Assembly (NCBI GenBank): GCA_017434885.1
Contig: JAFSGE010000031.1
Location: 1 to 52,967, forward strand
Origin: Lachnospiraceae bacterium
GTDB lineage: Bacteria > Bacillota > Clostridia > Lachnospirales > Lachnospiraceae
Direction of reading: 5' to 3'
Length of the DNA stretch: 52,967 bases
Shown here: piece after piece, positions 18,181-26,679 of the stretch
Position numbering within the stretch: the stretch's first letter is position 1
Layout of the letters: each line of letters begins with the position of its first letter
The notes under the pieces: model-generated
Told to the model about the DNA's origin: nothing
The model's input: the letters and a program-made list of their open reading frames with translations, nothing else
Database searches by the model: none
Program-made: the position numbers and the translations under genes

Positions 18181-19347
18181 ATGAACATATTTGAAAAGAA
18201 AGAGTATCGTAATTTATTTAAAGAAATCGGAAAGAGCCAAGAAGAAATTGATAAAAAAATGAATGAAATTTGGGATACATTTTTTTATGGTTCGGAGGAG
18301 GAAAGGATTTACCATCCTGTAGGTACAGATATGGGATATTTGGAGGATACAGGTAATCATGACGTCAGAACAGAAGGGATGTCTTACGGCATGATGATTT
18401 GTGTTCAACTTGATAAAAAAGAAGAGTTTGACCGGATTTGGAAATGGGTGTGCACATACATGTGGATGAAAGACGGAGAGAATGAGGGATATTTTGCATG
18501 GTCTTGTGGCACAGACGGAAGCAGAAATGCGGACGGTGCGGCTCCTGATGGGGAAGAGTTTTTTGCTATGGCATTATTTTTTGCATCCCACAGATGGGGA
18601 GATGGAGAAGATATTTTTTGTTATTCGAAAATGGCGAAAAAGATATTACAGGCTTGTCTTCATAAAGGAGAAAATGGTAGAATGGGGATGTCTATGTGGA
18701 ATCGTGAAAACAAACAGATTTTGTTTGTACCGGGGTGCGATTTTACGGATCCATCTTATCATTTACCACATTTTTATGAGCTGTTTGCTCTTTGGGCAAA
18801 TGAGGAAGACAGAGAGTTTTTTAAGGAAGCTGCATCTGTAAGCAGATATTATTTGGTAAAAGCTTGTCATCCGGTAACCGGTATGAACGCGGAGTATGCA
18901 GAATTTGACGGAAGACCGATGAAAAGGCCTCTTCCATGGACAGACGAGAGGCATAATTTGTTTTATAGTGATGCGTACAGAACAGTGGCAAATATTGGAT
19001 TGGATTATGAGTGGTTCAAAAAAGATGTGGGACAGATAAGTGCAGCTAAAAATTTACAGTATTATTTAGGCGTTGTCAGAAAAGATAATCCGTATATGAT
19101 GTATGAAATAAACGGAACGGTATTGTCGGATACAGCACTTCATCCCATAGGAATGCTGGCAGGAACCGCACAGGGAAGCCTTGCTGTTGTTGGATGTAAT
19201 CAGGGAGAAGCGGCAGAACAGCTTGCATTGGAATGGGTGGAACGTTTCTGGAATGAACCGCTTAGAAAAGGTACAAGAAGATATTATGATAATTGCTTGT
19301 ATTTCTTTGCATATCTAGCGTTAAGCGGAAATTATAAAATTTGGTAA
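18181..19347 (+). CDS. Reducing-end xylose-releasing exo-oligoxylanase (Rex), GH8
   Basis: A 388-residue GH8 enzyme with an (alpha/alpha)6 barrel, matching the Rex subgroup (EC 3.2.1.156), which cuts xylose from the reducing end of xylo-oligosaccharides. Glu65 in VRTEGMSYGMM fits the general acid and Asp264 in LFYSDAYR the general base; the GAAPDGEEFFAMAL block is also characteristic. The length equals that of known Rex proteins, and there is no signal peptide. GGAG lies rather far (about 13 bases) upstream of the ATG. It is placed between the alpha-glucuronidase and the two-component genes. With GH3 working from the other end, it completes degradation of imported xylo-oligosaccharides. Confidence 0.93.
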   Translation: MNIFEKKEYRNLFKEIGKSQEEIDKKMNEIWDTFFYGSEEERIYHPVGTDMGYLEDTGNHDVRTEGMSYGMMICVQLDKKEEFDRIWKWVCTYMWMKDGENEGYFAWSCGTDGSRNADGAAPDGEEFFAMALFFASHRWGDGEDIFCYSKMAKKILQACLHKGENGRMGMSMWNRENKQILFVPGCDFTDPSYHLPHFYELFALWANEEDREFFKEAASVSRYYLVKACHPVTGMNAEYAEFDGRPMKRPLPWTDERHNLFYSDAYRTVANIGLDYEWFKKDVGQISAAKNLQYYLGVVRKDNPYMMYEINGTVLSDTALHPIGMLAGTAQGSLAVVGCNQGEAAEQLALEWVERFWNEPLRKGTRRYYDNCLYFFAYLALSGNYKIW

Positions 19348-19381
19348 AGCAGAATGTTGCTTGGCAGAAGAAGGACAAAAT

Positions 19382-21166
19382 ATGAATAAATTATGGAATT
19401 TACTGGAACAGAAAATTAATGATTACAGTATAAAAAAGAAATTAATATTGTTCTATATTTTGTGCGTTCTTCTGCCACTTTTTGTGACGGATAGTGTGAT
19501 ATTGGGTGTTCTGTACGGTGGGGAGATGAAAGAACAGAAAAATGAGATGAAGAATGTTGCCAGTGCAGTTGAGACAGAATTGATATATGCATTTGAAGAG
19601 GCAGCTGAAATGTTGAATGTCATTTATATTAATCGTTCCGTGAATGAATTTTTAGAGAAAAAATATGAAAGTGGACTTGATTATTATGAAGCAAGTCGCG
19701 AGATAGAGGAACGTAATTTTTATGAAGTGGGAGTTGGAACCGGAAGTACAAGCTTGGTAATGTGTGCGGATAATGAAACGATAGTTAACGGAGACCATTT
19801 TTACAGACTTTCAACAATAAAGGAAGAAGAGTGGTGTCGAAAATTAAGAGAGTCAGATAATGATATTATGATTCAGTTTTATTATATTGGGGATAAAAAT
19901 CCGTCGGCATTTATTAAACGAAAAATTTCTGTAATGAGAAGGCTTGATTATTATAAAGATTTGAAATGTGAGAAAATGGCACGGATAGATTTGGATTACA
20001 GTACCATGTCGAGAAAAATAATAGATATGAAGTATGGATTTCCAGTATATATATGTTCCGGGGAAAGAATTGTGTTTTCGAATACAGGATTGTCCAGCAT
20101 GAAGAATGATTTTGAGTGCCTGACAGGGAATGAAAAGATAGGTTATAGAAAAAAAATTGAAATCTATGATGAGCCGATACAAATTTTGATTATGCAACCG
20201 GAAAGTGATATTTTTATGTTGTTGCGGCAACATTTGTCATTAATTTTTTTGATGCTTGCAGTTAATATTTTATTGCCGGGAATTATGGCAATTGTTTTTA
20301 ATCGTTCGATTGTTTCAAGACTGACAATTCTTAATCAGGCTTTTGATGAGGTAGAAGCAGAAAGTTTAAAAGCAATAGAGAATGTGCAGGGAAAAGATGA
20401 AATAGGAAATTTGATGCAGAATTATAACCGAATGGTATATCGATCCAGAGAATTGATAAAAACCGTTTACAAAGATAAGATGGAAAGGCAGAAAATGGAT
20501 ATAGCGAGGCAGAAGGCAGAACTTCTTGCGCTGCATAGCCAGATTAATCCGCATTTTCTGTTTAATGTTTTAGAAGGAATTCGTATGCACAGTATTATAA
20601 AAGGGGAAACAGAAACAGCAGAAATGATTGAGCGTCTTGCTATTTTAGAGAGACAGAATGTAAATTGGAAGCAGGATGTTGTTTCAATTCGGGAAGAATT
20701 AATGTTAGTCGATGCATATTTGAAGTTACAGAAATATCGGTTTGGAGACAGATTATCATATAAAATAGATATGCAAAATGAAGTGTTTGATTACATGCTT
20801 CCGAAGCTGACCTTGGCAACTTTCGTGGAGAATGCCTGTGTACATGGTATAGAAAAAAAATCTGTTCCTTGTTGGATTTACATAAGAGGATATGTTAAAG
20901 AAGAGTGGCTTTGTCTGGAGATAGAAGATACTGGAGTGGGAATAGAAGAAGATGAAATAGATATTTTAAGAGATAAAATGCGAAATAGTGATATTGAGAG
21001 CATACGGCAAAATGAGCATGTGGGAATGGCGAATGCTTGCCTTAGATTAAAAATTATGACCGTGGATACAGTAAAGTTCGAGTTGGAAAGCGAGTTAGGA
21101 GTCGGCACGTTTGTTTTAATAAAGATACCGCTAGAGAATTTGTATACTCATATAGGGAAGGAGTAA
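19382..21166 (+). CDS. Sensor histidine kinase, YesM family
   Basis: A 594-residue membrane kinase. TM1 lies at about 20-46, an extracellular sensor domain at 47-280, TM2 at about 283-306, HAMP at 307-360, the His_kinase region with phospho-acceptor His391 in QINPHFLFN, and a C-terminal ATPase domain (ENACVHG, DTGVGIEE). The ATG at 19382 has AAGGA six bases upstream; the TTG at 19361 lacks a site. The stop is three bases from the next ATG, so it is translationally coupled with the YesN-type regulator. YesM kinases in carbohydrate loci sense the sugar itself or a loaded binding protein outside the cell. Codon use is more AT-rich than in the enzyme genes. Confidence 0.93.
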   Translation: MNKLWNLLEQKINDYSIKKKLILFYILCVLLPLFVTDSVILGVLYGGEMKEQKNEMKNVASAVETELIYAFEEAAEMLNVIYINRSVNEFLEKKYESGLDYYEASREIEERNFYEVGVGTGSTSLVMCADNETIVNGDHFYRLSTIKEEEWCRKLRESDNDIMIQFYYIGDKNPSAFIKRKISVMRRLDYYKDLKCEKMARIDLDYSTMSRKIIDMKYGFPVYICSGERIVFSNTGLSSMKNDFECLTGNEKIGYRKKIEIYDEPIQILIMQPESDIFMLLRQHLSLIFLMLAVNILLPGIMAIVFNRSIVSRLTILNQAFDEVEAESLKAIENVQGKDEIGNLMQNYNRMVYRSRELIKTVYKDKMERQKMDIARQKAELLALHSQINPHFLFNVLEGIRMHSIIKGETETAEMIERLAILERQNVNWKQDVVSIREELMLVDAYLKLQKYRFGDRLSYKIDMQNEVFDYMLPKLTLATFVENACVHGIEKKSVPCWIYIRGYVKEEWLCLEIEDTGVGIEEDEIDILRDKMRNSDIESIRQNEHVGMANACLRLKIMTVDTVKFELESELGVGTFVLIKIPLENLYTHIGKE

Positions 21167-21169
21167 TAC

Positions 21170-22780
21170 ATGAAAATAAGAGTAATGATTGTTGATGATG
21201 AGCCGTATATTTTACAAGGGTTAACGATGCTGATTGACTGGCAGGGAGAAGGGTGTGAAATTGTTAAAACAGCATCAAACGGACAGGAAGCATATGAGTT
21301 TCTGCTGGATAATCAGGTTGATTTAATTTTAGCCGATATTAGAATGCCGATTATGACAGGGCTTGAATTGCTTGAAAAAATCAGAAATGAAAAAATATCA
21401 AATGCTTATTTTGCCATATTAAGCGGATATAATGATTTCTCTTATGCGCAACAGGCGATTCGGTATGCCTGTATGGAATATATTTTGAAGCCGGTGTCAA
21501 AAGACAATCTTTTAAATTTGGTGCATGAAGCAATAAGAAGAAAAAACTTAACAGAGCAGCAAAAAGAAAAAACGAGAAAACTGCAGAGAATATATTTGGT
21601 TAAAAATGTAGTATCGCTTTTACATGGTAAAGCTGAACCGGAAAGTGTAGAATATCTAAAAAATAATTTGCCGCTTTCGAGCGGAGTAAGATATGTACAG
21701 ATTATTGCTGAAAGTACAGAAGAAATAGGAGAGATGACAGATGACGAATTAAGACAGCTTCGCAATGAAATGTATGAAAGTTGTTGCAGATTTCTAAGAG
21801 ATGATAGTATTTACTGTATAAAAGATATTTTTGACGGCGATGATTCTGCCATCTGCCTGTTATATTGCAGGCAAATGGCAGAAATGCGAAAAGAATCAGA
21901 AATAAGCTTTTTTGAAAAATTGCACAGAGAAATAGAAAATTCATTAAAAATACCGATTACACTGGTTATTGGAAAAGAAGTAGAGGATATTGTAAAAATA
22001 TCGCATTCGTATAGTAGTGCCTGCGTGTTAAAGTCTTTTAAAGGATTTCGCAAACAAAAGAATATCTATTATTATGAAGAAGAGGTTCAGGTTAATCAGA
22101 ATAAAGTAGTACTTTGCAAACAGAGTCTGGATAATTTGATTCAGGCAGTAGAACAAAATGACCGTGGTGCGATTAACAGTAGCGTAGATGGGTTATATGC
22201 GGAAATGGAAAAAATGGGATTAACGGCTGATACCGTGTCCATGAATACAAATTATTTATTATTTCAACTGATTCATTTAGCGGTTGAACAGGATGAATCG
22301 CTAAATCAGGAAGAGGTGATGTTGTATATCAGCGAACATGTAGCAGAATCCGGATTTTCCAGAGGAAGCAGAGCTCATCTTAGAAAGTTTGCATGTGAAT
22401 ATGCAGAATATTTGATTCAGCTTCGAAAGAATGTATCACGAGGAATTCTGCTTGTAATAGAAAAAGAAGTAAAAGAACATTATGCAGAGAATCTGACGCT
22501 TAAAGAATTGAGCAGAAAATATTACGTGAACAGTTCTTATTTAGGACAGATTTTTCGAAAAAAATACGGACAATCATTTAAAGATTATCTGACAGTTTAC
22601 AGAATTAATGAAGCAGCACAAATGTTGGTAAGAACAGATAAAAAAATTAATCTGGTGGCAGAAGAAGTAGGATATCGAGACACTGATTATTTTATTAGTA
22701 AATTCATAGAACAAAAAGGGTGTACACCTGCCAAATATCGCAAGAATTCAGGCGATATCGAAAAAATTTCGGGGGCATAG
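21170..22780 (+). CDS. Response regulator with AraC-type output, YesN family
   Basis: A 536-residue regulator. The receiver domain (1-120) has the acidic pair DD (9-10), phospho-acceptor Asp56 in LILADIRMP and the conserved Lys in EYILKPVSK. A long middle region (125-420) is of the YesN type, and two AraC helix-turn-helix motifs lie in the last 110 residues (around LKELSRKYYVNSSYLGQIFR and VAEEVGYRDTDYFISKFI). The ribosome-binding site GGAAGGAG is inside the end of the kinase gene. It would activate the importers and glycosidases around it when phosphorylated by the coupled kinase. The operon ends in an unusual double terminator. Confidence 0.94.
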   Translation: MKIRVMIVDDEPYILQGLTMLIDWQGEGCEIVKTASNGQEAYEFLLDNQVDLILADIRMPIMTGLELLEKIRNEKISNAYFAILSGYNDFSYAQQAIRYACMEYILKPVSKDNLLNLVHEAIRRKNLTEQQKEKTRKLQRIYLVKNVVSLLHGKAEPESVEYLKNNLPLSSGVRYVQIIAESTEEIGEMTDDELRQLRNEMYESCCRFLRDDSIYCIKDIFDGDDSAICLLYCRQMAEMRKESEISFFEKLHREIENSLKIPITLVIGKEVEDIVKISHSYSSACVLKSFKGFRKQKNIYYYEEEVQVNQNKVVLCKQSLDNLIQAVEQNDRGAINSSVDGLYAEMEKMGLTADTVSMNTNYLLFQLIHLAVEQDESLNQEEVMLYISEHVAESGFSRGSRAHLRKFACEYAEYLIQLRKNVSRGILLVIEKEVKEHYAENLTLKELSRKYYVNSSYLGQIFRKKYGQSFKDYLTVYRINEAAQMLVRTDKKINLVAEEVGYRDTDYFISKFIEQKGCTPAKYRKNSGDIEKISGA

Positions 22781-22787
22781 AATAAAA

Positions 22788-22855
22788 ACCGGAGAAACTT
22801 TTGCATATGACCTAGAGTTTCTCCGGTCTTTTTATAAAGTTTCTCCGGTTTTTTC
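22788..22855 (+). terminator. Terminator with a duplicated 3' arm
   Basis: The left arm ACCGGAGAAACT (22788-22799) pairs over 12 bp with AGTTTCTCCGGT (22816-22827), followed by CTTTTT. A second copy of the right arm, AGTTTCTCCGGT, lies at 22839-22850 and is followed by its own TTTT tract. The same left arm can therefore pair with either right arm, giving two alternative terminators in series. It closes the GH3-YesN operon just before the second importer. Confidence 0.85.
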
Positions 22856-22870
22856 AGAGGAGATATTTCT

Positions 22871-22903
22871 TATAATAAAATCATCAATTACACATAAGGG
22901 AGG
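22871..22903 (+). promoter_or_regulatory. Activator-type promoter and RBS of importer 2
   Basis: TATAAT at 22871-22876 lacks a recognisable -35; the position 17 bases upstream falls in the T tract of the preceding terminator. Transcription would begin near 22883. GGGAGG (22898-22903) is the ribosome-binding site. A perfect -10 with no -35 suggests dependence on an activator such as the YesN protein encoded just upstream. Confidence 0.4.
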
Positions 22904-22910
22904 TAAAATG

Positions 22911-24650
22911 ATGAAACTCAAAAAACTTACAGCATTATTATTGAGTACCGTCATGACAGCATCTTTATTGATTGGTTGTGGTGGTAATGCCAGTGAAACC
23001 GGAAGTGAAGCAGCGGCAAGCAGTGAAACAAGCGCGGAAGCGAGTGCAGAAGCAGGGGATGTTTCTGAAAAGACAGAATACGCTGAAGATGAAATTATTG
23101 ATTTTACAATGTTTACAGCGATGCCCGGTGCAGAAATTAATGATGGTAATGAAATTCAGGAAATCATTGCGAAGAAAACCGGAGTCAGAGTAAAAGAGAC
23201 ATGGTTAACAGGACAGACTGATGCAGAAGCAATAGGTACTATTATTGCCGGCGGTGAATATCCTGATTTTATCAATGGTGGTGACTCCATGATGCCTCTT
23301 TACGATGCAGGCGCATTGGTAGCATGGGATGAGTATATTGAAAAATATCCGAACATCAAAGAAATGTATTCTGACGCTGAATGGGAAAACTTCCGTCAGG
23401 ATGACGGTCATATTTACTGGGCAAATGTATTCCAGAACAAGTATGGCGAGGATAAGACAACAACACATAATGACGAAGCATTCTGGATTCAGGTAAGAGT
23501 TCTTGAATGGGCAGGATATCCTCAGATTGAAACCTTAGATGATTATTTTAAGGTACTGGAAGATTATGCAGCAGCAAATCCTACTATGGAAGACGGAACA
23601 CCTAACATTCCTTACACCATTCTTTGCGAAGACTGGAGATACTTCTGTATCGAAAATGCTGGTCAGTTCCTGGATGGTTACCCGAATGACGGTTCGGTTA
23701 TCGTTGATGTAGATAACATGAAGGTTGTTGACTATAATACAACAGAAACAACAAAGAGATATTTTACAAAGTTAAATGAAGAATACCAGAAGGGTATGAT
23801 TGACCCTGAATTTGCAACACAGACTTATGACGAATATATTGCAAAGCTTTCTACAGGTGCTGTACTTGGTATGTGTGACCAGTGGTGGGATTTTGCTTAC
23901 ACTGTAAATGATGTATTTGTTCAGCAGGGTCTGGATGAAAAGGGATGCAACTATGTGCCTCTTGGTTTAACAATCGATGCCGGTATGGACCAGATGTGGC
24001 ATACATATGGTGATACATTAAACGCATCTAACGGTATCGCAGTTACAACAAGCTGTGAAGATGTAGAAGCAGCATTTAAGTTCTTAAATGACTGTCTTGA
24101 TCAGGAAATTCATGACCTTCGTTTCTGGGGTGTAGAAGGCGTTGACTATGAAGTAGATGAAAACGGTCTGTACTACAGAACAGAAGAACAGAGAGTAAAA
24201 GCAGCAGATACAGAATATCAGGCATCACACCTTTGCACTTATTCCTACTTCCCTCAGTGGTTAGGAACAAGCAAGGATGGTATCAATGCAATGACACCTA
24301 CCGAACAGCCTTCTGAATTCCAGGCAAATATGGCAGAACCTCTTGTAAACTGCTTTAAAGCCTATGGAGCAGATACTTATGTTGATATGATAGGTTCTGT
24401 AGTAAAGGAAACAGGCCCTTGGTTCCCGATGTATTCTTATTCCAATAATATGACTACTGAAACACCCGGTGGTGTAGCATGGACTAAGATGGGAGAGGTA
24501 AAACATGAATGGTTGCCTAAAGTGGTTATGGCATCTGATTTTGAAAGTACATGGTCAGAATACATGAGTGTATATGAATCAATTAATCCTCAGGATTTCC
24601 TTGCAGAAATGCAGACAGAGCTTGAAAGAAGAGCTTCATTGGGACAGTAA
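22911..24650 (+). CDS. Extracellular sugar-binding lipoprotein of ABC importer 2
   Basis: A 579-residue family-1/LplA-like solute-binding lipoprotein. The signal peptide ends in SLLIGC with lipidated Cys23, followed by a Ser/Glu/Ala-rich linker (about 27-55) and a two-domain binding fold. Two adjacent ATGs (22908 and 22911) are possible; the second is better spaced from GGGAGG. It is first in its operon, unlike the importer-1 lipoprotein, which is last, so the two importers are not a simple tandem duplication. Its place right after YesMN fits a substrate that the kinase also senses. Ligand identity is inferred (xylo-oligosaccharide class). Confidence 0.92.
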   Translation: MKLKKLTALLLSTVMTASLLIGCGGNASETGSEAAASSETSAEASAEAGDVSEKTEYAEDEIIDFTMFTAMPGAEINDGNEIQEIIAKKTGVRVKETWLTGQTDAEAIGTIIAGGEYPDFINGGDSMMPLYDAGALVAWDEYIEKYPNIKEMYSDAEWENFRQDDGHIYWANVFQNKYGEDKTTTHNDEAFWIQVRVLEWAGYPQIETLDDYFKVLEDYAAANPTMEDGTPNIPYTILCEDWRYFCIENAGQFLDGYPNDGSVIVDVDNMKVVDYNTTETTKRYFTKLNEEYQKGMIDPEFATQTYDEYIAKLSTGAVLGMCDQWWDFAYTVNDVFVQQGLDEKGCNYVPLGLTIDAGMDQMWHTYGDTLNASNGIAVTTSCEDVEAAFKFLNDCLDQEIHDLRFWGVEGVDYEVDENGLYYRTEEQRVKAADTEYQASHLCTYSYFPQWLGTSKDGINAMTPTEQPSEFQANMAEPLVNCFKAYGADTYVDMIGSVVKETGPWFPMYSYSNNMTTETPGGVAWTKMGEVKHEWLPKVVMASDFESTWSEYMSVYESINPQDFLAEMQTELERRASLGQ

Positions 24651-24675
24651 TTTATAAAGAAACAGATTAAAAAGT

Positions 24676-24717
24676 AAGCGGCTGTGCTGCAAGCAGCAGC
24701 ACGGTCGCTTGATTTTT
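24676..24717 (+). terminator. Attenuating hairpin between lipoprotein and permease genes
   Basis: A 15-bp stem: AAGCG plus GCTGTGCTGC (24676-24690) pairs with GCAGCACGGTCGCTT (24696-24710, two G-U wobbles), loop AAGCA, followed by GATTTTTG. It is an intrinsic terminator in form but lies inside the operon. Partial termination would leave the binding protein in excess over the permeases. Confidence 0.7.
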
Positions 24718-24734
24718 GAAACAAGGAGGAAGAT

Positions 24735-25676
24735 ATGGCGCGTAATACCAAAACAAATGCTCCTGCAGTGAAAATTACATGGAAAGAAGTGAAACGTCAA
24801 AAATTTCTGCTGTTTTGGGCAGCTGTATTTGTAATCTATGGAGTGATTTTTTACTATTTGCCACTTGGCGGATGGATTATGGCGTTTCAAAATTATAAAC
24901 CCAAAGATGGATTTTTACATTCGAAGTTTGTCGGATTTGATAAATTTATTTTCTTATTTCAGGATGACACGTTTTTGAAAGTCCTGCGAAATACTTTGGG
25001 TATGGGTATTTTGAATCTTGTATCAACATTTATCATGGCAATTGTATTTGCTATTTTATTAAATGAAGTTCGTTCTAAAATTGGAAAAAAAGCAGTTCAG
25101 ACCATTTCGTATTTACCGCATTTCCTTTCATGGATTATAGTAACAGGCATTTTGCATGATGCACTGTCGACATCAGGAATTGTGAATGAAGTGTTAATGA
25201 AATTAAATATCATAGATAAAGAAGTTAACTTTTTTGCACATCCCGGATTTTTTTGGCCGATTGTAGCATTTGCCAATTGTTGGAAAGAGACTGGTTGGAA
25301 TGCGATTATTTATCTGGCGGCGATTACCTCCATTGATCCTTGCTTATATGAAGCAGCGTCAATTGATGGTGCAGGCAGATGGGCAAAAATCAGATATATC
25401 ACATTACCTGGAATTAAGCCAACCATTATGATTCTTTTGTTGATGAATGTGGGTAATGTGTTAAATGCCGGATTTGAAGTTCAATATTTGCTTGGTAATG
25501 GTTTGATTAAGAGTGTTTCCGACACGATTGACATCTATGTTTTGACATGGGGTATCAGCCAAAATGACTATTCGCTTGGTACTGCGGCAGGTATTTTCAA
25601 GAGCGTAGTAAGTATTATATTGATTGTAATAGCCAATTACATGGCAAAACGTGCCGGTGAAGAAAGATTATTTTAA
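24735..25676 (+). CDS. Sugar ABC transporter permease (LplB/MalF type), importer 2
   Basis: A 313-residue permease of the MalF/LplB class with about six hydrophobic segments and the EAA loop EAASIDGAGRWAKIRYITLP. The ATG is eight bases after AAGGAGG. It is related to the importer-1 permease at 8935 (shared PHFLSW, W-N-(S/A)-I-(V/I)-YLAAI and LPGIKPT blocks) but clearly diverged. It lies between the attenuator hairpin and the second permease, 11 bases apart. As with importer 1, no ATPase is encoded locally. Confidence 0.92.
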   Translation: MARNTKTNAPAVKITWKEVKRQKFLLFWAAVFVIYGVIFYYLPLGGWIMAFQNYKPKDGFLHSKFVGFDKFIFLFQDDTFLKVLRNTLGMGILNLVSTFIMAIVFAILLNEVRSKIGKKAVQTISYLPHFLSWIIVTGILHDALSTSGIVNEVLMKLNIIDKEVNFFAHPGFFWPIVAFANCWKETGWNAIIYLAAITSIDPCLYEAASIDGAGRWAKIRYITLPGIKPTIMILLLMNVGNVLNAGFEVQYLLGNGLIKSVSDTIDIYVLTWGISQNDYSLGTAAGIFKSVVSIILIVIANYMAKRAGEERLF

Positions 25677-25687
25677 GGAGGGTAAGC

Positions 25688-26584
25688 ATGAAAAAGAAAA
25701 AATCATCAATAGCAGACAAAATATTTGTTGCATGCAATACCTTGTTTATGATTGCATTTGTAGTAATCACCTTATATCCGGTTTTGAATACACTGGCGAT
25801 TTCGTTTAATGATGGCATTGACGCTGTAAGAGGTGGAATTTACCTTGTTCCCAGAAAATTTACGTTGGAAAATTATCAGACAGTATTGGGAAAACAGAAT
25901 ATGATGACAGGGGCTTACATAACTCTTCTCAGGACAATAATCGGTACAGTGTTTGCATTGGTAAGTAACGCGCTTCTGGCATTTATTGTTAGTCGTAAGC
26001 GTTTCCTGTTTAAGTCACAATTATCATTGTTCTGGGTAATTACAATGTATGTGAACGGTGGTATGATTCCGGTATTTCTGTTGTATAGAAATTTACATTT
26101 AACAGGAACATTTTGGGTTTACGTGGTACCCGGAGCGGTGAGTGCTTTTAACATGTTGGTGCTTAGAACTTATATGCAGGGATTGCCGGATTCATTGGAA
26201 GAATCAGCACAACTTGACGGAGCGGGATATTGGACGGTATTTTCTAAAATTATCTCACCATTGTGTAAACCAGTATATGCAACCGTAGCTTTATTTGTAG
26301 CGGTATATCAATGGAATTCATGGTTTGATGCAATGTTGTACAACAGAATGAAAAGTGAATATACTACGTTACAATATGAACTTATGAAATTGTTATCATC
26401 TGTTATGCAACAGAGCGGAAGTGCGGCGAATGCAGCTGCTGCAGGTGCAACTGCATCTGCGGTGACGCCGGTTTCAGTAAGAGCAGCTGCAACAATAGCA
26501 ACAATGTTACCTATTATTTGTTTATATCCGTTTTTGCAAAGGTATTTTGTAGCAGGTCTTACTATTGGCGGTGTGAAGGAATAA
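25688..26584 (+). CDS. Carbohydrate ABC transporter permease (YtcP/MalG type), importer 2
   Basis: A 298-residue YtcP/MalG-type permease with EAA loop ESAQLDGAGYWTVFSKIISP. The start is preceded by AAGGAGGG. An Ala-rich insertion (about residues 240-262, AANAAAAGATASAVTP) sits in the last periplasmic/loop segment and is longer than in the importer-1 counterpart. The C-terminus is G-G-V-K-E, typical of the family. It is the last gene of the importer-2 operon. Confidence 0.92.
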   Translation: MKKKKSSIADKIFVACNTLFMIAFVVITLYPVLNTLAISFNDGIDAVRGGIYLVPRKFTLENYQTVLGKQNMMTGAYITLLRTIIGTVFALVSNALLAFIVSRKRFLFKSQLSLFWVITMYVNGGMIPVFLLYRNLHLTGTFWVYVVPGAVSAFNMLVLRTYMQGLPDSLEESAQLDGAGYWTVFSKIISPLCKPVYATVALFVAVYQWNSWFDAMLYNRMKSEYTTLQYELMKLLSSVMQQSGSAANAAAAGATASAVTPVSVRAAATIATMLPIICLYPFLQRYFVAGLTIGGVKE

Positions 26585-26617
26585 TATTTATAAAAAGATG
26601 GGAGTAGCAGTATAGAT

Positions 26618-26657
26618 AAACAAGGAGCGTTTCGAATACAGGAATGCTCCTTGTTTG
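26618..26657 (+). terminator. Long hairpin ending the importer-2 operon
   Basis: AAACAAGGAGC plus GTTTC (26618-26633) pairs with GGAAT plus GCTCCTTGTTT (26641-26656): 11 perfect pairs extended to 16 with wobbles, loop of 7. It is followed by GATAT rather than a T run, so termination may be partial and the chemoreceptor gene 23 bases later may be reached by read-through. Confidence 0.55.
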
Positions 26658-26679
26658 ATATAACTGGCATAGTGAAAAA

